Of a stretch of 64,000 nucleotides of DNA, positions 34,245 to 43,395 are shown in pieces. This DNA is from DAOUJI01 sp965219565 (GTDB lineage: Bacteria > Chloroflexota > Dehalococcoidia > Lucifugimonadales > JAGWBF01), in assembly GCA_965219565.1 (NCBI GenBank), contig OZ244780.1, forward strand, positions 620,001-684,000, given 5' to 3'. The position numbers and the translations under genes are program-made. Under the pieces are notes generated by a model. That model saw nothing but the letters and a program-made list of their open reading frames with translations, ran no database searches and was not told where the DNA came from. Each line of letters starts with the position of its first letter. Positions within the stretch are counted from its first letter, which is position 1.

Positions 34245-35876
34245 CTATACTGAGACTTCCCAGCGAAAAGTTCGCAGTTCGGTACGCCCTGGTCCACCAT
34301 ACTTGACGGTAGACAGAACCGGCGCGTGCAGAGCCAGTTCCTCGGCGTCGCTGTCCCCTATCGGAGAATCCTCGGGCATAGGTATCGTGTAGCGCACCAC
34401 GGCGTTATCGGGCATCACCACGATCTCCTTCACGAAGCTCTCGATGAAGGCCCTGCGCTCCGTCAGCTCGCTCTCGTTGAGGAACATGCTCATGTCCAGG
34501 GCGTAGGCCGTGATGGTCTCCACGTCGTCCAGGACCTCCCTGCGCTGCGAGAGCATCGCCCTCGCCTCCTCCGCCGTAGCCTCCAGTTTCTCCTGCCGCT
34601 CCCGGTGGTCGCGGATGCGGGGCTTGAAGTCGTCGATGTCCAGGTCGGTGGTCTCCGCTAGGTCGTAGAGCCGTCCCAACCTGCGCTTCACGTCCACCAA
34701 CTCCGCCTCGATGGTTTCCAGCTTCTGCCTCTGCTCCTTTGCCACCCCGTCCATCTCCTCGTCCACCATCTTCACCAACGCCCGTATGTTGGACTCGGTG
34801 AGCACGTTCTCCCGAATCTTGCCCACCACCTGCTCCTCGAAGCGCCGGGCGTTGAGCCTGGGGGCGTCGCAGGCCCCGCTGCCGCGCTTCATGATCGACT
34901 GGCAGACGTAGTAGGCGAACTTCCCGCTCTTGGCGTCCTGGCCGGAGAGCGCGCGGTTGCACGCCTTGCACCTGACCAGTCCGCTGAGGAGGTAGGTGCT
35001 CCCGACACGGCGAGGGTGGCTCCTCCTGGGGGCGCGGGAGCGCAGCTTGCGGTTCACCCGGCGGAACCGGGCCTTGGAGACGATGGCTGGGAAGGCCTTC
35101 TCCACCCGCACGGGGTCCGCCTTGTCCTTGGCGTCGATGCCCCAGACCAATGTTCCGGTGTAAGCCTCGTTCTTGAGGATGATGTGGACGCCGTTCTTGG
35201 ACCAGAGCCTGCCGGTGGGGTTGGCGATGCCCTCGTCGTTGAGGATGCGGGTGATGTCCAGGATGCCCCTGCCTGCCTCGGCCATCCCGAAGATGCGCTC
35301 CACAACGGGCGCGGTGGCAGGATCGGGTTCGAGGCTGGGGCGCTTCTTGGCCCCGTCCTGTACCATGACCTTGCTGAAGCCGTAGGGCACCCTGCTGGCG
35401 ACCCAGAAGCCTCTAGAAGCAGACTCACGCATCCCCCGGACGACTTCTTGGGCAAGATTTTCGCTGTAGAATTCGTCCACGCTCTCGATGATGGCCTCCA
35501 TGAGCTTGCCGGTGGGGGAATCGTCGGCGTGCTCGGTGATGGAGACCACGCGGATGCCCCGCCTGCGGAGCATGGCCTTGAATGCGACGGCGTGCTCCCG
35601 CTTCCTGGTGAAGCGGCTGAACTTCCAGACCAAGATTTCCTTGAAGGGGGCCTCCGGCTTGGCGGCCTCGTCCAGCATCTTTTGGAACTGGGGCCGGTCG
35701 GCGATGCGTCCGCTCTCGGCCTCGTCCACGTACTCGCGGGCGACCAGGTAGCCGTTCTTCTCGGCGTAGTCCCTGAGCGCCCGAAGCTGGGCGGCCACGG
35801 ACAGGTCCACGTCCTGGCGGTCGCTGGATACCCTGGCATACAGGGCCGCCGGTATCAGATCGAGTCGGTCGTTCAT
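34245..35876 (-). CDS. Large serine recombinase (integrase) of element B
   Basis: This 543-residue protein is closely similar to the recombinase at 9823-11466 throughout the N-terminal part (MNDRL-IPAALYARVSSDRQ, nucleophile Ser17). It has the zinc ribbon CKACNRALSGQDAKSG ... CQSIMKRGSGACDAP and a coiled-coil C-terminus. ATG 35876 follows GGAGGAGAG and overlaps the RHH stop by one base. The last codons (GGPGRTELRTFRWEV) read through an attachment-like site into neighbouring DNA. It should catalyse integration at tRNA 3' ends; its target core here is GGTCCACCAT (34291-34300). Confidence 0.9.
   Translation of the reverse strand: MNDRLDLIPAALYARVSSDRQDVDLSVAAQLRALRDYAEKNGYLVAREYVDEAESGRIADRPQFQKMLDEAAKPEAPFKEILVWKFSRFTRKREHAVAFKAMLRRRGIRVVSITEHADDSPTGKLMEAIIESVDEFYSENLAQEVVRGMRESASRGFWVASRVPYGFSKVMVQDGAKKRPSLEPDPATAPVVERIFGMAEAGRGILDITRILNDEGIANPTGRLWSKNGVHIILKNEAYTGTLVWGIDAKDKADPVRVEKAFPAIVSKARFRRVNRKLRSRAPRRSHPRRVGSTYLLSGLVRCKACNRALSGQDAKSGKFAYYVCQSIMKRGSGACDAPRLNARRFEEQVVGKIRENVLTESNIRALVKMVDEEMDGVAKEQRQKLETIEAELVDVKRRLGRLYDLAETTDLDIDDFKPRIRDHRERQEKLEATAEEARAMLSQRREVLDDVETITAYALDMSMFLNESELTERRAFIESFVKEIVVMPDNAVVRYTIPMPEDSPIGDSDAEELALHAPVLSTVKYGGPGRTELRTFRWEVSV
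34256..34300. repeat. Internal attachment site (attM) between elements A and B
   Basis: This 45-base segment matches 53709-53753 at 33 of 45 positions and ends with the tRNA-end-like core GGTCCACCAT (34291-34300). Its left 35 bases would be the right arm of element A, and the sequence to the right is the 3' part of element B's recombinase. This is what tandem integration at one tRNA would leave. Confidence 0.55.
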
Positions 35877-36106
35877 CAGTCTCTCCTCCCTGTGTCTTCC
35901 CGCTCGGTAGTAGTGCGGGAGCGCAGCCGTTCCAGCCGCTCCCGTCTGCGCCACTCCCGTTCCTCCATGTACAGGCGGATGGCCTCCCGGAGCAGCTCGC
36001 TCACGGTGCGCTCCTCCTCCTTGACCACCTGCCGCAGATGCTCTGCCATCTCGGGCGGCAGGGAGAAGGTGATGGTCTCGGTGTTCCTCGATAGCTTGGG
36101 GGACAT
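35876..36106 (-). CDS. Ribbon-helix-helix (CopG-like) regulator, paralogue of 9599-9805
   Basis: This 76-residue protein, MSPKLSRNTETITFSLPPEM and following, is almost superimposable on the RHH protein of region 1 (SRNT-TITFSLPPEMA; TVSELLREAIRLYMEEREWR). ATG 36106 was preferred to ATG 36121, which lies only a few bases from the TATAAT box. The stop shares one base with the recombinase start. It probably regulates itself and the recombinase. Confidence 0.75.
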   Translation of the reverse strand: MSPKLSRNTETITFSLPPEMAEHLRQVVKEEERTVSELLREAIRLYMEEREWRRRERLERLRSRTTTEREDTGRRD

Positions 36107-36130
36107 GGCTGCTCTTTCCATCGTCTATTA

Positions 36131-36147
36131 TAGCACTGAGTCTTACT
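36131..36147 (-). promoter_or_regulatory. Conserved operator/promoter element of the second RHH-recombinase cassette
   Basis: On the minus strand AGTAAGACTCAGTGCTA runs into TATAATAG, so it overlaps a -10 box. It differs at one base from 9558-9574 and lies at the same 24-base distance from the RHH start. Confidence 0.55.
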
Positions 36148-36668
36148 ATACGCCACCAGACAACCGATCTTCAACCACTGACCAAGGACCTGCCGCGCCC
36201 CCCTATTCGCTGAAGATGTTGACGCGTCAACCCGTCGAGAGCGTCGAACATGTCCAGAAGGGGGTGGGCGGCGAGGTATCCGCGATCCCGCCGGTTCTGC
36301 AACAAATTGGCATTTTGGGGCCTGTTGGGGGCTGACACAGTGAGTGAGGGGAACACCCTTTTGTCCCCTACAGGAAGTCCCGGCGACGGCTCGTGTGACA
36401 GGATGGCAGCAAGTTGCGAGGGGTTCGGTGTCCGTTGCCGGACTCCGTGGTAGGGTGGCTGTAGCCGGAAACCTTAGCTGGCGGGTCGTAGGAATGGGCG
36501 GCGGCCTCCGTGTCAACGATGAAGCCTGACGTGGCAGTTCTGCAACGAATTGCACTCGGGAGGGCGTAAGGGGTTTGGGTGACGTGTCGCGTCGGGAAGA
36601 TGGTCCCAGCAGCCATGCTGGGACACCCCCTACAGGAAGTATCGGGAACGGCGGGAGTGGACATGTTG
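36148..36668. repeat. Non-coding repeat region, possible origin or transfer site
   Basis: No gene is seen in these 520 bases. A perfect 14-bp palindrome GTTGACGCGTCAAC is at 36218-36231. Two degenerate direct copies of a 240-260 base unit follow: GTTCTGCAAC-AATTG at 36294 and 36537, and CCCCTACAGGAAGT at 36365 and 36627. A partial third TTTTGCAACTGGG lies near 36671. Direct repeats next to a replication-relaxation gene suggest an origin or oriT. Confidence 0.4.
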
Positions 36669-38738
36669 TCATTTTGCAACTGGGTACAACTCAGACAGGG
36701 GCCTTCTGTCCAGGGAGTGCGGCGGCGGTAGAATCCATGCGTCGCCCAGGATGCCACGCTCGGCAATGGTCTCTTCGTTGGATGTGACGATGGGGACTCC
36801 CTCCACCGTGTCGGCGACGTCGAGGAAGGCGGTCTCGCTGCCGGGGGACTCGAAGACGAAGAGCACGTTGGGCAGGTGGCCTTCGTGGTCCCGCTCAGCC
36901 CAGCCGCTCAGGAAGTACCGGCGGTAGGACTTCAGGCGTTTGGGGATGCGCTTTGACGTCGTGGCCCTTCGCTCGAACTCCAGCAGGAACGGACGCCACC
37001 GGCCTTTGTACTCCAAGGTGAAGGAGGCGTCGGGATGAATGACGTAGGTGGTCCAGTCGTAGCGGTAGCCGATGCTGGAGCGTGACGTGGGCAGCAGGTC
37101 AAACAGGTCGTGGTCCTGACAGCGGGCGACCTCGGTGGACAGGGCGGCGGCGAAGCCGGTGACGCCGGCGTGGTGGCGCCTTTGGGATGCCAGCGCGCGC
37201 AGGGCCGTCCCTGCGTAGGCCGAGGGGTTCGAGTAGGCAGGTTCAGGGCTCCAGCGGTCGAGGGTCAGCCCGACGGCGGCCCGGTCCCGGCGGGCCAGGT
37301 AGGTCAACCCCTCGTCGGTGAGCATGAACAGGGATGCATCCTCCCGCACGAGATCGTGTTCACGGAGGGAACGGAGCACCTGGTTGACCCGGCGCAGGGT
37401 GACGCCGCCCATCAGTCCCGCCAGGTGCTCACGGGTGGACAGGGGCCAGGCGGCCAGCAGGTCCAGGGCGTCCTTCTCAGCCCGGGGCAGCTGCACCGAG
37501 AGGGCCGGTTGGAGTTGTTCGGTAGGCTCCGGCATGGAGGCCTGAACGCCGGAGGGGTACAGGACGTCGGGGTGTGCCTTCGGCCTGTCCCGAAGGAAAG
37601 GGTAGGACGAGTCCAGCAGTCGCTCCATCCAGTCCAGGATGCCCGACAGGGATGCGTCGGCGTCGATGCGCACGGGAGGGTCGTGGTCCAGGCCGCTCCC
37701 GCACTGCTGCCAGATTGCGCCCGTGTGGTCTCCGGCCAGAAGCTCGCCCTCCGTCGCCACGAAGGTCCTGCGGTGCTCCGCCGGGTCGCCCAGGGAGCGG
37801 ACGGCCCGGCGCGTGGCCTGGTCCGCGTGGGTCAGGACCAGGGTGACGAAGGACCTGTCGCTGCTGTGCATCCGCTCGACGCTCCTGAGGCGGTAGCGCA
37901 GGTTGGACGTGGGCAGCGTCGCTCCCTGGCGGATGATGCCGATGGAACGGCCCCTGGACAGGGTGAGCAGCATGTCGTAGGGGCCGTTGCGGTAGTGGTC
38001 CACGCGCACGGGCATCCGGTGCGGGTCTGCGTCGGTGATCATGGCGGCGACGCGGTGGAGGACGGCCACAGCGTCCAGCCGCTCGGCCAGCAGCCGAAAC
38101 CACTGCCTCGACAACGGATACTCGCTGAGGAAGCGCTCCGTGCCGTGCTCGATTCTCCCTCCGGCGACGATGCCCTGCCCCGTGGGGAAGTAGCGGCGCT
38201 TGGGGTGCGGCCCCAGGCTGCCCAGGTGGTGTGGCACGGAGTCCACGAGACCCCGCTCGGCCAGCTCCTTCAATCGGTCTCGCAGGGTGGAGGCCGGGAT
38301 GCGTCCGAAGCGGGACAGCTCGTCCACGGTGGCCAGGGGCGCGGCGCACAGCAGCCGTAGGGTATCCTCAAGACCCTCGCGCAGGGGGCGTGGCGTGCGC
38401 CGTTCTGCGACCTTGCCGCCGTCCTTCAGCCGTCGCCTGGCTTGCGCTTGGAGTATCAACCGCTCCTCGGCGTCGTCCAGCGCCTCTGCGCTGCCGCCCA
38501 CGCGCTCCAACACCGCGTGGGGAATGGCCCGCCCCGTGTGGCCCCGGTTGAGAAACCGCCACAGCGTGTGGCGGGAGACGCCGAGGACCTCGGCCGCCTT
38601 GGGCCGTCCATGCAGCACGGCGTAGGTGCGCACGTAGGAACGGAGCGCCCTCTCCAGGTCCGCTCCGGCCTGTGTCGTACCGTTCAGTCTTGGCGTTCTT
38701 TGATTCGTGGCTGCCAATCGAATGCTCCAGCTTGCCAA
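36669..38738 (-). CDS. Replication-relaxation family protein, paralogue with extra N-terminal HTH
   Basis: This 689-residue protein adds an N-terminal helix-turn-helix (PKAAEVLGVSRHTLWRFLNRG, about residues 45-70). The family core follows, with winged helices, SRQWFRLLAERLDAVAVLHR shared with 3954-5591, and a second winged helix (AAWPLSTREHLAGLMGGVTL). The nuclease-like end is RWRPFLLEFERRATTSKRIPKRLKSYRRYF. The start is uncertain; TTG 38738 is the first available and a downstream start is possible. It is probably the replication or mobilisation initiator of element B. Confidence 0.65.
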   Translation of the reverse strand: MASWSIRLAATNQRTPRLNGTTQAGADLERALRSYVRTYAVLHGRPKAAEVLGVSRHTLWRFLNRGHTGRAIPHAVLERVGGSAEALDDAEERLILQAQARRRLKDGGKVAERRTPRPLREGLEDTLRLLCAAPLATVDELSRFGRIPASTLRDRLKELAERGLVDSVPHHLGSLGPHPKRRYFPTGQGIVAGGRIEHGTERFLSEYPLSRQWFRLLAERLDAVAVLHRVAAMITDADPHRMPVRVDHYRNGPYDMLLTLSRGRSIGIIRQGATLPTSNLRYRLRSVERMHSSDRSFVTLVLTHADQATRRAVRSLGDPAEHRRTFVATEGELLAGDHTGAIWQQCGSGLDHDPPVRIDADASLSGILDWMERLLDSSYPFLRDRPKAHPDVLYPSGVQASMPEPTEQLQPALSVQLPRAEKDALDLLAAWPLSTREHLAGLMGGVTLRRVNQVLRSLREHDLVREDASLFMLTDEGLTYLARRDRAAVGLTLDRWSPEPAYSNPSAYAGTALRALASQRRHHAGVTGFAAALSTEVARCQDHDLFDLLPTSRSSIGYRYDWTTYVIHPDASFTLEYKGRWRPFLLEFERRATTSKRIPKRLKSYRRYFLSGWAERDHEGHLPNVLFVFESPGSETAFLDVADTVEGVPIVTSNEETIAERGILGDAWILPPPHSLDRRPLSELYPVAK

Positions 38739-39073
38739 TGTCCCAACATTCCATTGTGACGGGCAAATTCGGCTTATGTAATGCCTTGCAAGCCATTGTG
38801 TAGAGGGCGATTTTGTGGTAGTGCGAGAGCCAATGCAGTGAGACCACGGAGCGGACGCCGTTCTCTTGATGTTCGAGTTGGCACTCAGTTCGCAGCCGGA
38901 GGCGGATGGTGCGCGGTGATAGGCCGCAAGTCACAGGGAGGACTACTCATTCGCTGATCTCCCCCTGCCTGCCGTCATATGCGGCATTTCCATGGGTCTC
39001 AGGCCGTACCGACCGTGGCGGCCACGTCTCGAGCAGCCCTCTGCTTGTAAGCCCTTGGGGTGGTCTAAGGAGA
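38739..39073. other. Intergenic gap between Cap2 and the replication-relaxation gene
   Basis: I looked here for a Cap3 (JAB/JAMM) gene, expected after Cap2 in type II CBASS, and saw no HxH-type frame on either strand. No other coding pattern is seen. Confidence 0.45.
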
Positions 39074-40624
39074 TTACGGAGTGTTATGGGAAACTCGTCC
39101 AATGCGGTGGAATGGATAATCAGAAATGGGCCTATAGACGTCGATCACTTCGTCAGGAAGTTCGAACCTATCAGTCAACACGTCCAATGCGGCTTGGGTT
39201 ATAAGGGAAGCACATGCCATAACTGTAGAGGGCGGCGCGTTGTTGACTGGCGCTGAGCAACCCAGTTGGAGAGCCGCGAAGTCCTTACTATCGTCTCCGG
39301 CAGGTATAAGGGGATAACGTGTTAGGTCTCCTCGTTGGTTGATTGGCGTGTCGCCTGGCAACGCCTGCCGCTGCACCCGTCCAACAAAACCGCCTCGATA
39401 GAGTGCCCCAGAGACAAGATGTTTCCCCATATCGTTCGCGACCATAGCTAATGAACGAGTTAGCGCTTCATTACCTGTCGTGTCTATAACGACGTCGGCG
39501 TCGCCTATGCGCTCACGGATCTCGCTTGGCGTACGGGGCGACTCTTGGAGGCTGGTGACTTCCGTCCAGGGTGCGTGTTCTTTAATGACGGCTTGAACCG
39601 CTTGTACCTTTGGGGCACCGACCTGACCGTGACCTGCTACGTGTCGCACCACATTGCCAGGTAACAGCACGTCGGGGTCGATCATCTTCAGGAACCCGAC
39701 ACCGCTTTCTGCGAGCAGTGTCGCGGTGTGTCCCCCCAAGGCTCCTACGCCCAACAAGACTATCCTCCGGGTATTCAGCATTGATGCGTCAGGACCTGCG
39801 CGCAGAATAAGGCTGTGTTTATCGTTCGGCCCTGGTTGCATAGCGAATGCCTCCAATCGTTCCGCCGTTCCTTTGCAGGCCATCACAAGTAGTTCGGTTC
39901 GACCATGCCGTTCCCAACAGAAAAGAATGAGGTCCACCCCTCCGCTAGCGACTAGGAATTCCGGCCTTCGTCGTTCATCCAGTGCCCTCTGTAGCCCTCT
40001 ACGCTGATGCCTACGTAGACGAAGCGGGACTTCAGAGAGTTGACGGGGCGGTGGCATCTTCAGTGGCCCTACGTGGAACCACATACCCCGCAATTGGCTC
40101 GACGACTGCCTGTGCCCCGGCCCAATATCCACTCGTAGTGGGTTGGGATTAACTACTCCAAGGAATTCGCCCCAGCTACCTTCAACAACGCCGAGCTCTA
40201 CAAGGTCGAACGTCACCACCAGTCCATACTTGTTCTGGAAGTTCAAGAAAGCGTCTTGATCGAGGCGATCATCCACCCATCCATTCCTTGCTTTCTCGCA
40301 CCAGTCTTCAATTCGCGCAAACAGACCTTTGACGGTCGTCCAGTCGTGACTAAAGTCACCATCCTGCCACATGCAGACCAAGCCACCGCGAGTTGAATGG
40401 TTGGTATTGAGACCTTGGACAAAGACTGCCGGTGGTTGGAACGGCCATCCAGGTGCGATGACGATATCCATGGTCTCCGCATCTGTGAGCGGCGTGAAGG
40501 CAGGGTGAATGTTACTCGTCCATCTCGGAGGGTTGGAGCCGGGAGCTAGCTGGAAGCCAGCCGCCGCAAGTTCCGTGGTGAACTCCTCCAGCGATTCTAG
40601 GTGGAAGTGGTCATCCGTCAGCAT
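39074..40624 (-). CDS. cap2: CBASS Cap2: E2-E1 fusion ubiquitin-transferase-like protein
   Basis: This 516-residue protein has an N-terminal E2-like domain (about 1-130) with the candidate catalytic Cys in RGGLVCMWQDGD. A linker follows, then a ThiF/E1 adenylation domain (about 275-500) with the nucleotide loop RRIVLLGVGALGGHTA, the acidic IDPDVLLPGNVVRH and the E1 cysteine region LQLGCSAPVNNAPP. In type II CBASS, Cap2 attaches the CD-NTase C-terminus to target lysines and primes second-messenger synthesis. It starts two bases after the CD-NTase stop. It is somewhat shorter than typical Cap2 (about 600 residues). Confidence 0.85.
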   Translation of the reverse strand: MLTDDHFHLESLEEFTTELAAAGFQLAPGSNPPRWTSNIHPAFTPLTDAETMDIVIAPGWPFQPPAVFVQGLNTNHSTRGGLVCMWQDGDFSHDWTTVKGLFARIEDWCEKARNGWVDDRLDQDAFLNFQNKYGLVVTFDLVELGVVEGSWGEFLGVVNPNPLRVDIGPGHRQSSSQLRGMWFHVGPLKMPPPRQLSEVPLRLRRHQRRGLQRALDERRRPEFLVASGGVDLILFCWERHGRTELLVMACKGTAERLEAFAMQPGPNDKHSLILRAGPDASMLNTRRIVLLGVGALGGHTATLLAESGVGFLKMIDPDVLLPGNVVRHVAGHGQVGAPKVQAVQAVIKEHAPWTEVTSLQESPRTPSEIRERIGDADVVIDTTGNEALTRSLAMVANDMGKHLVSGALYRGGFVGRVQRQALPGDTPINQRGDLTRYPLIPAGDDSKDFAALQLGCSAPVNNAPPSTVMACASLITQAALDVLTDRFELPDEVIDVYRPISDYPFHRIGRVSHNTP

Positions 40625-40626
40625 AG

Positions 40627-41664
40627 CTATCCGAACCTGCGCGCCTCATTTGGCCTGCTGACGACTGGTATAGATGCGGCAGGGGCAACATGACCGCTGG
40701 GGTTGCTTCTTGGTCCGCTTGGCGGATTGCTTCGTCCGCCCCCACCATTGCCTCCCCCACTGCTGCTGCCACCAGAGCCCTTGCCGAAGTTTTCTCCGAA
40801 CAGCTCTTGCCAGATCTTGACGGCGTCTTCGCTCGAGGATTCCTCTCTGGCCTTCCTTGCGGTTTGCGCATGGGAATTGACTCTGTTTCTGAAGTTCGCG
40901 TACTTGGTCTGGTCCCAGTGTCGATTGAAGGTTTCCGCCGGCAGCACCGGATTCCTGATCTCCGGCGTATAGGGGTGTTGCTGAAGGTAATCGTCCATTC
41001 TCGTCAGGACGGTAACCAATGTGTCGGCCACAGTGCCCACGGCCTCGGTGCCCTCATCGGTGGATTTGATTGTGTTGCCAGCCAACGTGGTCAGCAAGAT
41101 CGACTTGGCAGTGTAGTTGTTCTTGTGGTCTCTCAGGTACTTGAGCAACCTGACGACTCGCTTCAGATTGCCGCCGGTTATCCGATTCTGCTCGTTGAAC
41201 CAGTCCCGGTAGCCAGTGCCATCAGTCTCCTCGTATTTGTTGTCAATCCGGTTGCAGACGTAGTGCCTACCACCGATAGTCACACGGGGAACTACGTCGA
41301 GATGGAAGTCTCCAGCATAGTCGATGGTGACGCATCGAGTCTTGGGCCTGAGCTTATCAGCGTAGTTCTGGTTCTCTTTCAGAGTTCGGTAGACCTCATT
41401 GATGTAGTCTTTGGCCTGCCACTTGGGATTCGGGTTCATCACTATCTGGATGTCTGCATCGTACTCGTCGTTGTCATCGACGGGTTTGATGAGAGTACCT
41501 AGCGCATATGAACCCTGCCGCTCCATCTTCTGATAGCCAGTCAGGTGGTCCTTAAGGTAGGCGTCTACCGCCCCTACGCTCGTATTAAGCCGGTCGAGCC
41601 GACTTTGGTTCAGGTTGACCTCATCTCTGAGAAAGTCCTGGAAGTCCTTATTGTTCTTGGCCAT
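40627..41664 (-). CDS. CBASS CD-NTase (cGAS/DncV-like nucleotidyltransferase)
   Basis: This 345-residue enzyme is expected to make a cyclic oligonucleotide signal on infection. The nucleotidyltransferase signature is GS (51-52) with the acidic triad Asp69, Asp71 (DADIQIVM) and Asp123 (HLDVVP), followed by a helical OAS-like half. The C-terminus is a Gly/Ser/Pro-rich flexible tail ending EARRFG. ATG 41664 has AAGGAGAAG upstream; the longer frame overlapping CapV is less likely. The terminal glycine is suited to adenylation by Cap2. The signal produced cannot be read from the sequence. Confidence 0.85.
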   Translation of the reverse strand: MAKNNKDFQDFLRDEVNLNQSRLDRLNTSVGAVDAYLKDHLTGYQKMERQGSYALGTLIKPVDDNDEYDADIQIVMNPNPKWQAKDYINEVYRTLKENQNYADKLRPKTRCVTIDYAGDFHLDVVPRVTIGGRHYVCNRIDNKYEETDGTGYRDWFNEQNRITGGNLKRVVRLLKYLRDHKNNYTAKSILLTTLAGNTIKSTDEGTEAVGTVADTLVTVLTRMDDYLQQHPYTPEIRNPVLPAETFNRHWDQTKYANFRNRVNSHAQTARKAREESSSEDAVKIWQELFGENFGKGSGGSSSGGGNGGGGRSNPPSGPRSNPSGHVAPAASIPVVSRPNEARRFG

Positions 41665-41746
41665 CTCAATCTTCTCCTTCTGTTCTGTTTTCTTGGAAGC
41701 TGCTAGCCGGTCTACGTAGGCATTCCTTGGATCGGTCGGGGTCTCG

Positions 41747-42661
41747 TCACTGTGGTATCTTGAGGTTCTTCGCAATCGCCTCACTCCGTTGAGTGAAGTC
41801 CCTGATGGCCAGGGCCTTCAGGCTGTCCAGATGTTTGGTGTCATCCAAACCCCAGGGCTCGATTTCAGGGTCAAGTCGGAGATACCTGTCCGCGAGCAAG
41901 AGCTTGGCCATGTTCGCCGAGGCGTCGGATTGTAGCCGGAGGACGTAAGAGACCAACTTCTGACGCCCCCAGCCCGTAAGCAACCCCCAAAGCCTGTGCT
42001 CTGTATAGAGATTCACCGAATGGCCGGTGCCAATGGACAGGATGCGCACTTCGCTAACCGACCGCCCGAACTTAGAAACAGCCTCCGTCAGAGCAATGAT
42101 GGATGGGTTGTTCGCCCACAACCCGCCGTCCGCCAAAAGGAAGTCGCCGACCGGCATGGGATCGAAGTAGGTGGGAGCAACACATGATGCAAGGATTGCA
42201 TCGCTTAGAGCGACATACCCATCTCTGACGTATGGTTCTCCGAGGTCCTTGAGGTATCTGGACTTGAACACGTGGACACCGCCGGTGGAGATGTCGGAGC
42301 TTGTTATCATGAGAGGCGTCGAGATTTCTCCCAGAGTCACGTCAGGCAGATAAGACCTAACGATTTGTCCGAGAGGGTGCCTTGGATACTTGCTTTGGAC
42401 ATGAAGCCAACTAAACCACCTTCTCCGAAAGATGCGTGGAGACTCCGTTCTGAAGAGCTCGACAATCTTGGCCATCGGAATGCCCGCCGCGACGGCTCCG
42501 GCCACTATGGAGCCAGTGCTGGTACCGGCGATGAGGTCGAACTGCTCTCTTATCGGCACACCGTTCACCTGTTCGATGCTGGCAAGGATCTGAGCCGAGT
42601 AGATTCCCCTTGTCCCACCACCATCTAGAGCGAGTATGTGGAATGCGCTATCTTGTGCCAT
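41747..42661 (-). CDS. capV: CBASS effector CapV: patatin-like phospholipase
   Basis: This 304-residue lipase has the oxyanion loop GGGTRG (14-19), nucleophile Ser48 in GTSTG and catalytic Asp178 in DGG, the patatin dyad. When bound by the CBASS nucleotide, CapV degrades the inner membrane and kills the infected cell. ATG 42661 gives a normal short N-terminus; ATGs at 42685 and 42694 are in frame and possible. It lies between the CapP-like gene and the CD-NTase on the same strand. Confidence 0.85.
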   Translation of the reverse strand: MAQDSAFHILALDGGGTRGIYSAQILASIEQVNGVPIREQFDLIAGTSTGSIVAGAVAAGIPMAKIVELFRTESPRIFRRRWFSWLHVQSKYPRHPLGQIVRSYLPDVTLGEISTPLMITSSDISTGGVHVFKSRYLKDLGEPYVRDGYVALSDAILASCVAPTYFDPMPVGDFLLADGGLWANNPSIIALTEAVSKFGRSVSEVRILSIGTGHSVNLYTEHRLWGLLTGWGRQKLVSYVLRLQSDASANMAKLLLADRYLRLDPEIEPWGLDDTKHLDSLKALAIRDFTQRSEAIAKNLKIPQ

Positions 42662-42750
42662 AGAAATCTGTCTTCTGTCCTCCATGCCACTCATCTTAAT
42701 GAATACTGCGTTGAATGTCAACTCAAGTCCATGGCAAAGGCAGACGGCTA

Positions 42751-43395
42751 CTACCTTAAGCGCATCTGGCCTTCATATTCCTGTCGCGATGGGTACAGAT
42801 TCCCTTCCTCCGTCACGTACACGAGGCCCAGTCTTTCGAGCCTGATCGTCAGGGCCGATATGGTCACTTGGAAGAAATCACGGAGTCTGTAGAGGGCAGG
42901 CCAACTCTGCAGGTCAACATCTCTGGCGGCTTCCAGCAGTATGGGTGAAGGCATCAACAGAAACCCCATGAACCGGTGAGCTTGGAGTTCACGCGGGTCC
43001 TGGCCAGGTCCGGAGCCTTGGTAGAGGCACTTCATGTAGTGCTCGAAGCCGGGTAAGGGCGACTGTGCTAAGAGGGCATGATCAACATGGGCCTCCCAAT
43101 GCCCCGCCTCGTGAGCAAGGATGGTGTGGTAGAGGCCCCGTGTCTCAGTTATCAGTGTACGCCTTGATTCATTAAAGACCACCGTCTTCAAGCTGGAATC
43201 CAGCTCGGCGAGAATAGACTGGCCAGGCGGTTCGGAGACCTTGTCCCACAGGATGTTGAGGTCTAGCACATCCTCCAGTATGCGCTCCACCGGGACCGGA
43301 GGACGCGACACCGCTCCATACAGAGACTCGTATCGGCCTAACAGGCGGCTCGCCATGCCCTCAAGCTTGGCCTCTGACAGAAACTTAGTGGTCAT
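42751..43395 (-). CDS. CapP-like ImmA/IrrE-family metallopeptidase
   Basis: This 214-residue protein has the metal site HEAGH at 95-99 (TILAHEAGHWEAH) and the downstream LQAHRFMGFLLMPSPILLEA block of COG2856 proteases, then a winged-helix-like end. It overlaps the XRE gene by four bases (ATGA). An HTH repressor plus such a protease upstream of CBASS matches the CapH-CapP regulators, in which CapP cleaves CapH upon DNA damage. Assignment as CapP is by context and motif. Confidence 0.75.
   Translation of the reverse strand: MTTKFLSEAKLEGMASRLLGRYESLYGAVSRPPVPVERILEDVLDLNILWDKVSEPPGQSILAELDSSLKTVVFNESRRTLITETRGLYHTILAHEAGHWEAHVDHALLAQSPLPGFEHYMKCLYQGSGPGQDPRELQAHRFMGFLLMPSPILLEAARDVDLQSWPALYRLRDFFQVTISALTIRLERLGLVYVTEEGNLYPSRQEYEGQMRLR

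Noticed and set aside
34256..34300. A decayed tRNA as source of the CCACCA-like core
   Set aside because: No T-arm or acceptor pairing could be built from the flanking bases; an attachment arm explains the sequence better.
38739..39073. Possible Cap3 (JAB) gene after Cap2
   Set aside because: No frame with the HxH...D metal motif or of suitable length was seen on either strand.
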